Below, piece after piece: positions 48,177 to 56,670 of a stretch of 64,000 nt of DNA. Source of the stretch: CAZSXU01 sp964610505 (lineage in GTDB: Bacteria > Arandabacterota > Arandabacteria > JAGLYR01); NCBI GenBank assembly GCA_964610505.1, contig CAZSXU010000012.1:46007-110006 (forward strand), read 5' to 3'. How positions within the stretch are numbered: position 1 is the first letter of the stretch; each line of letters opens with the position of its first letter. A program made the translations under genes and the position numbers. The notes beneath the pieces were generated by a model. The model was not told the origin of the DNA. It searched no databases and saw only the letters and a program-made list of their open reading frames with translations.

Positions 48177-49535
48177 ATGGCAGTGGATCGATCGACCACC
48201 GATAGAGTTCCCCCGCAATCCATCGAGGCGGAAACGGCCGTCCTGGGTGCCGCACTTCTGGACCGAGAGGCGATTTCCAAGATTCTCGAGCTCCTGGACG
48301 AGACCACTTTCTACAAGCAGGCTCATCGCGAGATCTTCAAAGCCATGGTGGATCTCTATCTGAGAAACGAAGCGGTGGACCTCGTGACGCTTGGCGACGT
48401 TCTTCGTCGCAACGGGCAATTCGAAGGGATCGGGGGGCTCGAATATCTAGAGACGCTGGTCGAATCCGTCCCCACCAGCGGGAACGTCGAATACCATGCC
48501 CGAATCGTTCTCGAAAAAAGCACGCTCCGGAAATTGATCGAGTCGGCGACGGAGATCGTGGGGCGTTCCTTCCAGGAAACCGAACGCGCCGACGAGGTTC
48601 TGGACAAAGCGGAGCAGCTGATCTTCAAGATCTCGGAGTCCCGTCTCAAACAGACCTTCATTCCCCTTCGAAACATTCTCAAACACAGTTTCGAGCTGAT
48701 CGAGGATCTCTACGCCAGCAAGCGGCACCTCACGGGCGTGCCCTCGGGATTTCCGGATCTGGATGAGAAAACGTCCGGATTCCAGCCCGCGGATCTGGTC
48801 ATCGTCGCCGGACGCCCGTCCATGGGCAAGACCGCCTTCTGTCTCAACGTTGCCCAGCACGTGGCGATCGAGGAGAAGATGCCCGTTGGAATCTTCAGTC
48901 TCGAGATGTCGAAGGAACAGCTGGTCCAGAGAATGCTGTGCTCGGAAGCCAGGGTGGATTCCCACAGGCTGAGAACCGGATACCTGAGCGACGCCGAATG
49001 GCCCAAGCTGACCACCGCGGCCGGACTCTTGTCGGAGGCACAAATCTATGTGGATGACAGTCCGGCCATCAGCATGCTGGAGATGCGGGCGAAGGCGAGG
49101 CGGCTCAAGGCGGACGCGGGCGTGGGGATCCTGATGGTCGATTACCTCCAGCTGGTCTCGGGCCCAGGCTCGGCGGAGAGCCGGCAGCAGGAAATATCCT
49201 CCATCTCCCGTTCTTTGAAAGCGCTGGCCAAGGAAATAAACGTTCCCGTGATCGCCCTCTCTCAGCTATCGAGAGCCGTGGAGGCCCGCGGGGGAAAACA
49301 GCAACACCGCCCGGTTCTGTCCGATCTCAGAGAGTCGGGCGCCATCGAGCAGGATGCGGACGTGGTTCTCTTCATCTACCGTCCCGAGGTTTATGAGAAG
49401 ACACCGGAGAACCTTGGGGTCGCCGAGGTGATCATCGGCAAGCAGCGAAACGGTCCAACCGGGACGGTCAAGATGGCCTTCATCGATCAGTACACCCGAT
49501 TTGAGCCCCTCTCGACCCGGGAGTTCGCGGACTGA
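48177..49535 (+). CDS. dnaB: Replicative DNA helicase
   Basis: A 452-residue hexameric helicase with the N-terminal DnaB domain (PPQSIEAETAVLGAALLD), the linker, and a RecA-like motor: Walker A VAGRPSMGKTAFCL, Walker B ILMVDYLQLV, the Arg-finger region SDLRESGAIEQDADV and KQRNGPTGTV. It unwinds DNA at the fork. ATG 48177 has GAGG six bases upstream; earlier in-frame codons run back into the mosaic repeat. No oriC or DnaA boxes were found in this window. Confidence 0.96.
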   Translation: MAVDRSTTDRVPPQSIEAETAVLGAALLDREAISKILELLDETTFYKQAHREIFKAMVDLYLRNEAVDLVTLGDVLRRNGQFEGIGGLEYLETLVESVPTSGNVEYHARIVLEKSTLRKLIESATEIVGRSFQETERADEVLDKAEQLIFKISESRLKQTFIPLRNILKHSFELIEDLYASKRHLTGVPSGFPDLDEKTSGFQPADLVIVAGRPSMGKTAFCLNVAQHVAIEEKMPVGIFSLEMSKEQLVQRMLCSEARVDSHRLRTGYLSDAEWPKLTTAAGLLSEAQIYVDDSPAISMLEMRAKARRLKADAGVGILMVDYLQLVSGPGSAESRQQEISSISRSLKALAKEINVPVIALSQLSRAVEARGGKQQHRPVLSDLRESGAIEQDADVVLFIYRPEVYEKTPENLGVAEVIIGKQRNGPTGTVKMAFIDQYTRFEPLSTREFAD

Positions 49536-49591
49536 GATGGAACCCGCGGGAGGACCGCGGATTTCGGGGTTTCCCCACGAGGTTGACGGCT

Positions 49592-50407
49592 ATGGCGACG
49601 GCCGCTCGTCCAAGCAACCCTTTCACCGAGACGCTGGCGGGTTTTGGGGCGAACATCCTTGGCTTCTTCGAAGAACTCGGAGGCGCCGTCTCGCTCATCG
49701 GCCGGATCATCCGGTCGTTCCCCGGAATCACAAAAAGCGTGCCGCTGACCCTGGACCAGATGCTCAAGATCGGAGTCGGATCGCTGCCGCTCGTGGTGGT
49801 GACCGCCGTTTTCACCGGGGGAGTGGCGGCGGTGCAGGCGGCCTACCAATTCCAGGATTACGTGCCCATGCGATATCTGGGTACGGTGATCGGTAAGTCC
49901 GTGGTGATTGAGCTCGGGCCGGTGCTGACCGCTCTGGTCGTGGGAGGACGCGTGGGTGCCTCGATCGCCGCCGAACTGGGTACCATGCGCGTCACGGAGC
50001 AAATCGACGCGCTCGAAAGTCTGGCCATCGATCCCATTCGTTACCTGGTGTTGCCGCGATTCGTTGCGGCGTGCGTCATGCTTCCCGTGGTCACGATCTT
50101 CGCCGACGTGTTGGCGATCGGCGGGGGATGGGCGGTGGCCCGGGTGTCTCTGGACGTGGATACCCATACGTTCGCCGAAGGTTTGCGCCTGTTCTTCTAC
50201 GTGCGCGACGTGTTCGGGGGTTTGATCAAGGCCCTGTTCTTCGGAATGATCATCTCCACGATGGGGTGCTACTATGGATTTCGCGCGGGAGGGGGAGCCG
50301 AGGGAGTGGGGCGCGCGACAACTCGCGCTGTCGTCTCCTCCTGCCTGAGCATTCTGGTGCTGGATTATCTGCTGGCGTCGGTACTGTTTCGGCTGATCTG
50401 GACGTAG
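49592..50407 (+). CDS. mlaE: MlaE-family lipid ABC permease
   Basis: A 271-residue inner-membrane permease of phospholipid transport across the envelope: VTAVFTGGVAAVQAAYQF, VIGKSVVIELGPVLTALVVGGRVGASIAAELGTMRVTEQIDALE (in parts) are the MlaE signatures, with about five helices. ATG 49592 has GAGG nine bases upstream. It precedes the MlaF ATPase by 170 bases, a gap holding only short words such as CTCTGTGTGCTCTGTGG and TCTAATCTGCGGG from the repeat family. Works with MlaF and MlaD. Confidence 0.94.
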   Translation: MATAARPSNPFTETLAGFGANILGFFEELGGAVSLIGRIIRSFPGITKSVPLTLDQMLKIGVGSLPLVVVTAVFTGGVAAVQAAYQFQDYVPMRYLGTVIGKSVVIELGPVLTALVVGGRVGASIAAELGTMRVTEQIDALESLAIDPIRYLVLPRFVAACVMLPVVTIFADVLAIGGGWAVARVSLDVDTHTFAEGLRLFFYVRDVFGGLIKALFFGMIISTMGCYYGFRAGGGAEGVGRATTRAVVSSCLSILVLDYLLASVLFRLIWT

Positions 50408-50577
50408 ACGAAGAGACATCGACCGGGCGGGCTGTACGACAACCGGGCGGAAGTTGGGAATGGGAAATCGGCAATCGGAAATGGTCCTCGGAAAAGAGCA
50501 TTGTAGTGGACGGGCCAATCCCCCCCTCTGTGTGCTCTGTGGTGGAAGCTCGTGATGTCTAATCTGCGGGTTGAGGG

Positions 50578-51330
50578 ATGATCGAGATCCAGGGTGTGGA
50601 GAAATCTTTTGGCGGCCACCGGGTCCTGATGGGAACCGATCTTACGATACGGACGGGCGAGACCATGGTTATCCTGGGCCGGTCCGGTTGTGGGAAGAGC
50701 GTTCTTCTCAAGCTGGTGATCGGTCTCTTGGAGCCCGACGCAGGCCGGATCCTCGTCGGAGGCAGGCCGGTTCCCTATCGGCGGCCGAAGGATCTCTTCG
50801 CGATGCGACAGAGATTCGGGATGCTCTTCCAGGGAGCGGCGCTCTTCGACTCACTGACGGTGGGTGGGAACGTGGGATTGGGGTTGAAGGAGAACACGCA
50901 TCTTCCCGCCGAGGAAATCACGCGCCGCGTGAGGGAGAAGCTGCGAACGGTTGGTCTGGAAGGTGCGGAGGACCTGAAGCCGGCCGAGCTCAGTGGAGGA
51001 ATGAAGAAGCGTGTCGGACTGGCGCGGGCGCTGTCGATGGATCCCGAGTACGTTCTCTATGATGAACCGACTACGGGCCTGGATCCCGTGATGGGAAACG
51101 TGATCAATGACCTGATTCGTGATCTGCAGCAGAAACTGAAGGCGACCTCGGTCGCCGTGACGCACGATATTCAATCCGCGTTCCGAATCGGTGATCGCAT
51201 TGCGCTTCTACATGAAGGCAGAATCGTACATGTGGGTACGGTGGACGAAACCCGAAACAGCACGAACAACATCGTCCGCCAGTTTATCAATGGACAGGTG
51301 CATGAAGCGGCGAATGAGCGAAATCCCTAG
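50578..51330 (+). CDS. mlaF: MlaF-family lipid ABC ATPase
   Basis: A 250-residue ATPase: Walker A GRSGCGKSVLLK, Q-loop MLFQGAALFDSLTV, signature LSGGMKKRVGLARALS, Walker B YVLYDEPTTGLDPV and AVTHDIQSAFRIGDRIALL. It energises MlaE. The MlaF family has GRSGxGKSV and FQGAALFDS, matched here. The stop TAG at 51328-51330 lies at the border of a mosaic repeat that separates it from mlaD. The start ATG 50578 has a weak GAGGG site directly upstream. Confidence 0.95.
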   Translation: MIEIQGVEKSFGGHRVLMGTDLTIRTGETMVILGRSGCGKSVLLKLVIGLLEPDAGRILVGGRPVPYRRPKDLFAMRQRFGMLFQGAALFDSLTVGGNVGLGLKENTHLPAEEITRRVREKLRTVGLEGAEDLKPAELSGGMKKRVGLARALSMDPEYVLYDEPTTGLDPVMGNVINDLIRDLQQKLKATSVAVTHDIQSAFRIGDRIALLHEGRIVHVGTVDETRNSTNNIVRQFINGQVHEAANERNP

Positions 51331-51682
51331 CCACGGATTTCACAGATTCCGGGGAAGGAACAAGATCAAAAGCGAGCCACAGATTGCACAGATTTTCGGG
51401 AGGGAGCAAGATCGAAGGCCGTCCGCAGATTGAGACGTTGTGGAGGCAAGATTCTCCTCCACGGGATAGACATCAGCGTGGAATCTGTGATGCGGGCTCG
51501 GTGTCTGTTTCAGCAACCTCCAGGCGAGAGCCGTACTTGATCTGCAACCTCGCCTGGTGTGGATCCGGACCCGGAGTCCGGATCCACACAGCTCTTCTGT
51601 GTTGTAAATCTGTGTAATCTGTGAAATCTGTAGCTAAGGTTTTTGATCTTGAATCCGCGTAATCTGCGGAAAGGCTCTTGAC
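51326..51682. repeat. Mosaic intergenic repeat, copy 4, between mlaF and mlaD
   Basis: Modules: TAGCCACGGATTTCACAGATT; AACAAGATCAAAAGCGAG; CCACAGATTGCACAGATT; CGTCCGCAGATTG; hairpin GTGGAGG/CCTCCAC (51440-51462); CCAGGCGA and TCGCCTGG; then a perfect 13-bp stem TGTGGATCCGGAC/GTCCGGATCCACA (51558-51588); AAATCTGTGTAATCTGTG; TGAATCCGCGTAATCTGCGG. No gene was seen. Confidence 0.85.
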
Positions 51683-51729
51683 GTTCTGGTTTTTAGTCGT
51701 CTGCGGAAAGAACTTCGGAGAGAACCGGC

Positions 51730-52623
51730 ATGGCGAATCGATCGACGGAACTCAAGGTTGGGATCACGGTGTCCGTGGCAGTCATCGTGCTTCTTGTCGG
51801 CGTGGCCTGGATCGGCCAGTACCGTCTGACGAAGGGTGGATTCCCGCTCGAGGTGCGGTTTGACGATGTGGGCGGTCTGGATGTCGGGGATCCGGTGACG
51901 GTTGCGGGAATGGAGCGGGGAAAAGTCGAAAGCATCACACTGGAACCCGACGGCGTGCGGGTGCGGCTGTGGCTCGAGGCGGATGCTTCCCTGGATCAGG
52001 CGGCGGAGATCGCGATCGAGAGCATCGGGATGATGGGTGAGAAGTACGTGGCGATCCGGCGCGGGGCATCGCCGCGTCCGATGGACACGACCCGGGTCCA
52101 GCAGGGGATCTATCGTCCCGGCCTGATGGAAATGATGGGCGAGCTCGGAGAAGTGGTCACCGTTGTGAAGGAAGAGATGCAGGGATTAAGCACTCTCCTT
52201 GGGGGATCTTCCGGCAGTTCTCTGGGTGACACGATGGATCAGCTGAAACAGACTCTGGATGAAGTGTCGGCGATGATCGTGGAAAACCGGGGAGACATTC
52301 GGGATGGCGTTCGGGATTTCCGGGTTGCGTCCCGCGAGGCGCGAGGCCTGATCCAGGACACACGGCAGGAAACCCGAGACGCGCTCTCGGGAGTCGATCG
52401 CACCGTGGGGAGCATCGAGACCACGACCGAAGAGATCCGGCGGCTGGTCCAGACTCTCCAAGGCATCGCCGATCGGGTGGAGCAGGGTGAAGGGACACTG
52501 GGCAGAGCCGTCAACGAGAAGAAGCTTCACGATGAGATGGTTCGCGTTCTTCGGGAGCTGGATGCTCTCGTGGAGGACGTTCGGGCGAATCCCAAGAAGT
52601 ACTTCGGCATATCCTTATTCTAG
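51730..52623 (+). CDS. mlaD: MlaD-family MCE lipid-binding protein
   Basis: A 297-residue protein with one N-terminal membrane anchor (VGITVSVAVIVLLVGVAWIG), an MCE domain (PLEVRFDDVGGLDVGDPVTVAGMERGKVESI, in parts), and a long helical tail (EARGLIQDTRQETRDALSG) with coiled-coil character, followed by a short GEGTLGRAV region seen in long MCE proteins. It carries lipid in the periplasm for the MlaFE pump. It is 400 bases from mlaF, separated by a mosaic repeat. The start is ATG 51730; an imperfect site (GGAGA) lies upstream. Confidence 0.94.
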   Translation: MANRSTELKVGITVSVAVIVLLVGVAWIGQYRLTKGGFPLEVRFDDVGGLDVGDPVTVAGMERGKVESITLEPDGVRVRLWLEADASLDQAAEIAIESIGMMGEKYVAIRRGASPRPMDTTRVQQGIYRPGLMEMMGELGEVVTVVKEEMQGLSTLLGGSSGSSLGDTMDQLKQTLDEVSAMIVENRGDIRDGVRDFRVASREARGLIQDTRQETRDALSGVDRTVGSIETTTEEIRRLVQTLQGIADRVEQGEGTLGRAVNEKKLHDEMVRVLRELDALVEDVRANPKKYFGISLF

Positions 52624-52659
52624 GATCGATCAGGGATTGGGAAAGGAGGTGAAGATGTC

Positions 52660-53625
52660 ATGCGCATCGCGGTCAGGCTCATCTACGTCTTTCTTGCCAT
52701 CATCATCGGTTATCTCATCGGTAGTGTACGGGGATCCGGAGTCGGGTTTCTCGTCGGGGCGTCCGTCATCTTCCTTGAACTCCGGCTTGGGCGAGCATCG
52801 GGACGGGCGATTCTGGCCGGCGCGTGGGGGCTCATCATCGGATTGATGGTCGCCGCGGCGGCCGGGTTTCTTCTCTCACTGGCAGACGTGTTCGCGACTC
52901 ACCGCTTCGCGGTGTTCGGTTGCTCGATGCTGGTGTTTGGCTATCTGGGTGTCGCCGTTGCCGTTCGGAGGTGTGACGATGTCCTCTTGGGCGGGGCCAA
53001 CAGGCGGGCGGCGCCTCTTGCACGCGGCGCGTCGGTCAAACTCCTCGACACCAGCGCCATCATCGACGGTCGAGTGGCCGATGTGGCCGAGACCAAGTTC
53101 CTCGAAGGCAGAGTGGTGATTCCCAGGTTTGTTCTCAAGGAGCTGCAGCTGGTTGCGGATTCGTCGGATTCGCTTCGACGGGCTCGCGGCCGGCGGGGTC
53201 TAGACGTTCTGGCGCGCCTTCAGAATGGGGACGACGTGGAGGTCGGGATCGAGGACGAGGATGTCGAAGACGTCAAGGAGGTCGATGCGAAACTCGTCCT
53301 TCTGGCGAAGCGGCGTGGAGCCAGGGTGATGACCACGGATTTTAACTTGAACCGCGTTGCCCAGCTCGAAGGCGTATCCGTTCTCAACCTGAACGACCTG
53401 GCGAACGCGCTGAGACCCGTCGTTCTTCCGGGGGAGTCCCTGACCGTCCAGATCATGAAGAAAGGGAAGGAGCTGGAGCAGGGAGTGGGATATCTGGCGG
53501 ACGGCACCATGGTGGTCGTCCAGGGGGCGGCGAATCGAATCGGCCAGGATCTCGAAGTGGTGACCACGAGCGTGCTGCAAACGACGGCCGGGCGAATGAT
53601 CTTCGCCGACCTGGGCGAGGATTAG
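52660..53625 (+). CDS. PIN-TRAM membrane-anchored nuclease-like protein (YacL family)
   Basis: A 321-residue protein. Three or four helices fill the first 110 residues (LIYVFLAIIIGYLIGSV onward), then a PIN domain with catalytic acids in LLDTSAIIDGR, FVLKELQLVAD and TTDFNLNRVAQLEG, then a TRAM RNA-binding domain (GKELEQGVGYLADGTMVVVQGA). YacL-type proteins sit at the membrane and may cut RNA. GGAGGTG precedes ATG 52660 by about ten bases. It directly precedes ispD, a conserved pairing in many bacteria. Confidence 0.93.
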   Translation: MRIAVRLIYVFLAIIIGYLIGSVRGSGVGFLVGASVIFLELRLGRASGRAILAGAWGLIIGLMVAAAAGFLLSLADVFATHRFAVFGCSMLVFGYLGVAVAVRRCDDVLLGGANRRAAPLARGASVKLLDTSAIIDGRVADVAETKFLEGRVVIPRFVLKELQLVADSSDSLRRARGRRGLDVLARLQNGDDVEVGIEDEDVEDVKEVDAKLVLLAKRRGARVMTTDFNLNRVAQLEGVSVLNLNDLANALRPVVLPGESLTVQIMKKGKELEQGVGYLADGTMVVVQGAANRIGQDLEVVTTSVLQTTAGRMIFADLGED

Positions 53626-53628
53626 CGC

Positions 53629-54396
53629 ATGTCTCTTTCTCGAAATGAAGCGCATCGGTGTGGTGGCCCGGAGGGACGCCCGGAGGGACGCCCGGAGGGA
53701 CGCCCGGAGGGACGCGCGGCGGCCGTTGTGGTGGCCGCGGGGACCGGAACACGCCTCGGAGCTCCGGTGGCGAAGTTCCTTGTGGACCTTGCCGGAAAAC
53801 CTCTATTGTTCTACGCTCTTCGAACGCTGGAAGGATGTCTTCGGCTCGAAGAGATTGTCGTCGTCGTGCCTCCCGGCATGGAAGGCGAGGCGGAAGAGAA
53901 AGTGATTCATCCGTTCTCCTTCAAGACGGTTCGTGGGCTGGTTGCCGGCGGGCCTACCCGGGGAGATTCGGTGTGGGCGGGACTCTCTCTGGTCTCGAAA
54001 GGAATCCGCACGGTTCTGATTCACGACGGAGCGCGGCCCCTGGTGCCTGAGGATCTTGTTGTTCGAGTACTCGATGCGGCCGACCGGTTGGGCGCAGCCG
54101 TTCCCGGAGTCGAGTCGGCGGATACGCTGAAGCGTGTGGAAGGAGACATCACGGTGGCTACTCTCGACCGGTCGCGAATTCGGCGCGTCCAGACACCGCA
54201 GGGGTTTCATCTGTCGCTGTTGAGGAAAGCCTACGAAGAAGCGATTCGGGCCGGGGACATCGCGACGGACGATTCGACTCTGGTCGAACGGGCGGGCGCA
54301 ACGGTGAAGCTGGTTCCAGGCTCAGAGTTGAATTTCAAAATCACCACGCCGGAGGACCTTGAGCTTGCAGAGGCAATTCTGGCGACAAGGGAGTAG
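53629..54396 (+). CDS. ispD: 2-C-methyl-D-erythritol 4-phosphate cytidylyltransferase
   Basis: A 255-residue MEP-pathway enzyme. The CTP site reads AVVVAAGTGTRLGAPVAKF, and LIHDGARPLV, RRVQTPQGF and DDSTLVE are conserved. An unusual N-terminus of 29 residues contains four PEGR repeats, encoded by a tandem 12-base unit GGACGCCCGGAG (about 53668-53716) and absent from typical IspD; a true start may lie past it. It starts three bases after the PIN-TRAM stop. It makes CDP-methylerythritol for isoprenoids. Confidence 0.93.
   Translation: MSLSRNEAHRCGGPEGRPEGRPEGRPEGRAAAVVVAAGTGTRLGAPVAKFLVDLAGKPLLFYALRTLEGCLRLEEIVVVVPPGMEGEAEEKVIHPFSFKTVRGLVAGGPTRGDSVWAGLSLVSKGIRTVLIHDGARPLVPEDLVVRVLDAADRLGAAVPGVESADTLKRVEGDITVATLDRSRIRRVQTPQGFHLSLLRKAYEEAIRAGDIATDDSTLVERAGATVKLVPGSELNFKITTPEDLELAEAILATRE
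53668..53716 (+). repeat. 12-bp tandem repeat coding for PEGR in ispD
   Basis: Four copies of GGACGCCCGGAG, nearly perfect. Each adds a Pro-Glu-Gly-Arg unit at the IspD N-terminus without changing frame, so copy-number change is tolerated. Confidence 0.85.
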
Positions 54397-54688
54397 AACA
54401 AGATCAAGGGCGAGCCACAGATTGCACAGATTGTCGGGAGGAGAACAAGATCAAGACCCATCCGCAGATTACGCAGATGGGGAGTGTGTTGAGGCAAGTT
54501 CTTGCCTCAACGGGGGCAAAGACAACATAACCATGAGAGCGTTCGGTACTGGAATTGAGCATACGTTCCCAGGCGATAGCGGTTGGTCACAGGCCAGATC
54601 GCCCTGGTTGGTGGGGCGGATCGTAGATCCGACCCCCCAGGGGAGTTACCCGTTTTGAATCTGCGTAATCTGTGTAATCTGCGGAAAG
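54394..54688. repeat. Mosaic intergenic repeat, copy 5, between ispD and ispF
   Basis: Modules: AACAAGATCAAGGGCGAG; CCACAGATTGCACAGATT; CCATCCGCAGATTACGCAGA; hairpin GTTGAGGCAAG-TT-CTTGCCTCAAC (54488-54511); GAGCATACGTTCC; CCCAGGCGA; GGTTGGTCACAGGCCAGATC; stem GGTGGGGCGGATC-GTA (54610-54638); TGAATCTGCGTAATCTGTG; TAATCTGCGG. Fills the gap with no gene. Confidence 0.85.
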
Positions 54689-54721
54689 GGGTCTGGTTCT
54701 TGTCTGGAATGAGCGGAAGGG

Positions 54722-55213
54722 ATGTCGGTTTTGGCTGAGATGAGGATCGGATACGGGGAGGACGCGCATGCGCTGGTGGCGGGGCGAAAGCTGATTCTCG
54801 GCGGGGTGGAGATTTCGTTCCCGCTGGGTCTCCAGGGTCATTCGGATGCGGATGTGCTGGCCCACGCCATCGGCGACGCCGTCCTCGGGGCACTTGCCGC
54901 GGGAGACCTGGGCGGGCGATTCCCAGACACGGATCCAACGTACCGCGGCGTTTCGAGCCTTCATCTGCTCGAGAAGATTGCGAAGACGGTACGGGATGCG
55001 GGCGGGCGGATTCAGAACGTGGACAGTACGGTGGTGGCGGAGGCGCCCAAGCTCGCGCCGCACGTCCCGGCGATGAGAAAGAACCTGGCGAACTCCCTGG
55101 GGATCGATGTCGATCGGGTGTCTGTCAAGGCCACGACCACCGAGGGGAAAGGTTTTGTCGGGCGAGGGGAAGGGATGGAGGCTCGGGCCGTTGTCCTCGT
55201 GATGATGGGATGA
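54722..55213 (+). CDS. ispF: 2-C-methyl-D-erythritol 2,4-cyclodiphosphate synthase
   Basis: A 163-residue trimeric enzyme. RIGYGEDAHALVAGRKL carries the metal DxH, GHSDADVLAHAIGDAVLGALA is the family hallmark, and KATTTEGKGFVGRGEGMEA binds CDP. ATG 54722 is used; the alternative ATG 54740 (MRIGYGED) lacks a site, and GGAAGGG abuts 54722. It follows IspD in the same pathway but is separated from it by a mosaic repeat, whereas the two are usually adjacent or fused. Confidence 0.95.
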   Translation: MSVLAEMRIGYGEDAHALVAGRKLILGGVEISFPLGLQGHSDADVLAHAIGDAVLGALAAGDLGGRFPDTDPTYRGVSSLHLLEKIAKTVRDAGGRIQNVDSTVVAEAPKLAPHVPAMRKNLANSLGIDVDRVSVKATTTEGKGFVGRGEGMEARAVVLVMMG

Positions 55214-55304
55214 CGGCCGAGAGGCGCTGAAAGAAACCGATCTCCGGGTGCGTCCCATGGTCGGACACACCGGTTGACCAACCTGTACACCGGGGGCCAA
55301 CGGA

Positions 55305-56267
55305 ATGAACATTACGGTGTTGATGGGTGGGCTGTCGCCCGAACGGGAAGTCTCGCTCTCCAGCGGAGCGGCGGTCGGCAAGGGTCTCGAAGAGCGCGGC
55401 CACCGAGTGAAGGTCCTGGATGTTCACGATTCGGGGGGTGACCGTTGGGCCGCGTTCGAGAGGGCGGTTCGTTGCCGCGAGATCGAAGAGGCCGAGGTGG
55501 TGTTCATTGCGCTCCACGGAGACGAGGGGGAAAACGGAACGGTTCAGGCGCTTCTGGATCTTCGGGGAAAACCGTACACGGGGTCCGGTGTGTTGGCCTC
55601 CGCCCTGGCGATGGACAAGGTGATGACGAAGAAGATCTTCGATCTGGGCGGGATTCCCAATCCGGAGTGGGCGCTCATTTCCCCGTTGGCCGGAGAAGGG
55701 GAAGTCCTGTCGGCGATCGAATCCGTCGGTGGCATTCCCGTAGTGACGAAGCCGATTGATCAGGGCTCGACCGTCGGAATCTCGATTGTCCGGGAACCCG
55801 GATGTCTGATGGAAGCGGTCTCGGAGGCCGGGAAATACTCCGAGCGTGTGTTGATCGAGCGCTACATCGCCGGGCGCGAGCTGACCGTCGCCATTCTCGG
55901 CGGAGACGCGCTGCCGCTGATCGAGATCGTGCCCGAGGGTGGATTCTATGATTACCGATGCAAGTATACGAAAGGGCAGAGCCGCTACGTTTGTCCCGCG
56001 AATCTGCCTCCCGAGAAGACCCGGAAGATCCAGGACCTGGCGCTCGAGGCTTTCGGGTTGTTGGATTGCGGGGGATTCGCGCGGGTCGATCTTCGCCTGA
56101 ACGAGGATGATGAGCCTTTTTTCCTCGAAATCAACACCGCCCCCGGAATGACGAGCACCAGCCTCGTCCCCATGGCCGCCATGGCCGTCGGAATCGATTT
56201 CCCGGAGTTGGTGGAGAGAATCTGCCTGCTGGCGCTGGGTCGGGGGAGAGAAGTGCCGGTGAAGTAG
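55305..56267 (+). CDS. ddl: D-alanine-D-alanine ligase
   Basis: A 320-residue ATP-grasp ligase: MGGLSPEREVSLSSGAAV, HGDEGENGTVQALLD, YTGSGVLASALAMDK, GSTVGISIV, the metal/substrate FARVDLRL and FLEINTAPGMTSTSLVP are all present. It makes the D-Ala-D-Ala dipeptide for peptidoglycan. Most of the other mur genes are not here. Its stop is followed by a pair of REP halves (56299-56368). Start ATG 55305 lacks a strong ribosome site (ACGGAATG). Confidence 0.95.
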   Translation: MNITVLMGGLSPEREVSLSSGAAVGKGLEERGHRVKVLDVHDSGGDRWAAFERAVRCREIEEAEVVFIALHGDEGENGTVQALLDLRGKPYTGSGVLASALAMDKVMTKKIFDLGGIPNPEWALISPLAGEGEVLSAIESVGGIPVVTKPIDQGSTVGISIVREPGCLMEAVSEAGKYSERVLIERYIAGRELTVAILGGDALPLIEIVPEGGFYDYRCKYTKGQSRYVCPANLPPEKTRKIQDLALEAFGLLDCGGFARVDLRLNEDDEPFFLEINTAPGMTSTSLVPMAAMAVGIDFPELVERICLLALGRGREVPVK

Positions 56268-56298
56268 GGGACAGATCTTCTGCCTTCCAAGCCTTCCA

Positions 56299-56368
56299 AG
56301 GGACAGTCACCCCTTTTCGTCCGCAATATCTTATGCGTTATAGTTGGCGAAAAGGGGTGACTGTCCCT
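56299..56368. repeat. Paired inverted REP element (BIME-like)
   Basis: Two inverted 21-base halves: AGGGACAGTCACCCCTTTTCG (56299-56319, 20 shown as AGGGACAGTCACCCCTTTTC) and its complement at 56348-56368, separated by 28 bases. Each half has the GGTGACTGTCCC core; together they resemble a bipartite BIME. It lies 34 kb from the transposase gene. Confidence 0.8.
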
Positions 56369-56474
56369 CTGGGGGGACACGGGACTAGGTGTGCCGATGC
56401 TTTTCCCTTTCCTTATTGATTCACTTTCCCCTGGCGCTGTGCTAAAATTCCCTCTTCAGAACGCGAGCTGGAAC

Positions 56475-56588
56475 ACCGAATCTCTTATTCAGGAACAGGT
56501 TAGCCAGAAAACCACAACTGGCGTCATGCCGAAGTACCAAGTCTCTTTTTCGGGAGCAGCTTAGCCCGGAAACTCCGACTGGCGTCAT
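56475..56588. repeat. 53-bp imperfect direct repeat before the M42 gene
   Basis: Two copies at 56475-56527 and 56536-56588, period 61, with shared words TCTCTT, GGAGCAGSTTAGCC-type (GGAACAGGTTAGCC and GGAGCAGCTTAGCC) and the end ACTGGCGTCAT. The open frame through it is not supported. The rest of 56369-56670 shows no gene. Confidence 0.7.
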
Positions 56589-56670
56589 CCGGAAATCTGT
56601 GGAGATCCCCGAGCGCGCTCGATCGTTGGCGAACGGGATCGTCGGCGTTGTTCTCCAGGGAGGATGGGTG

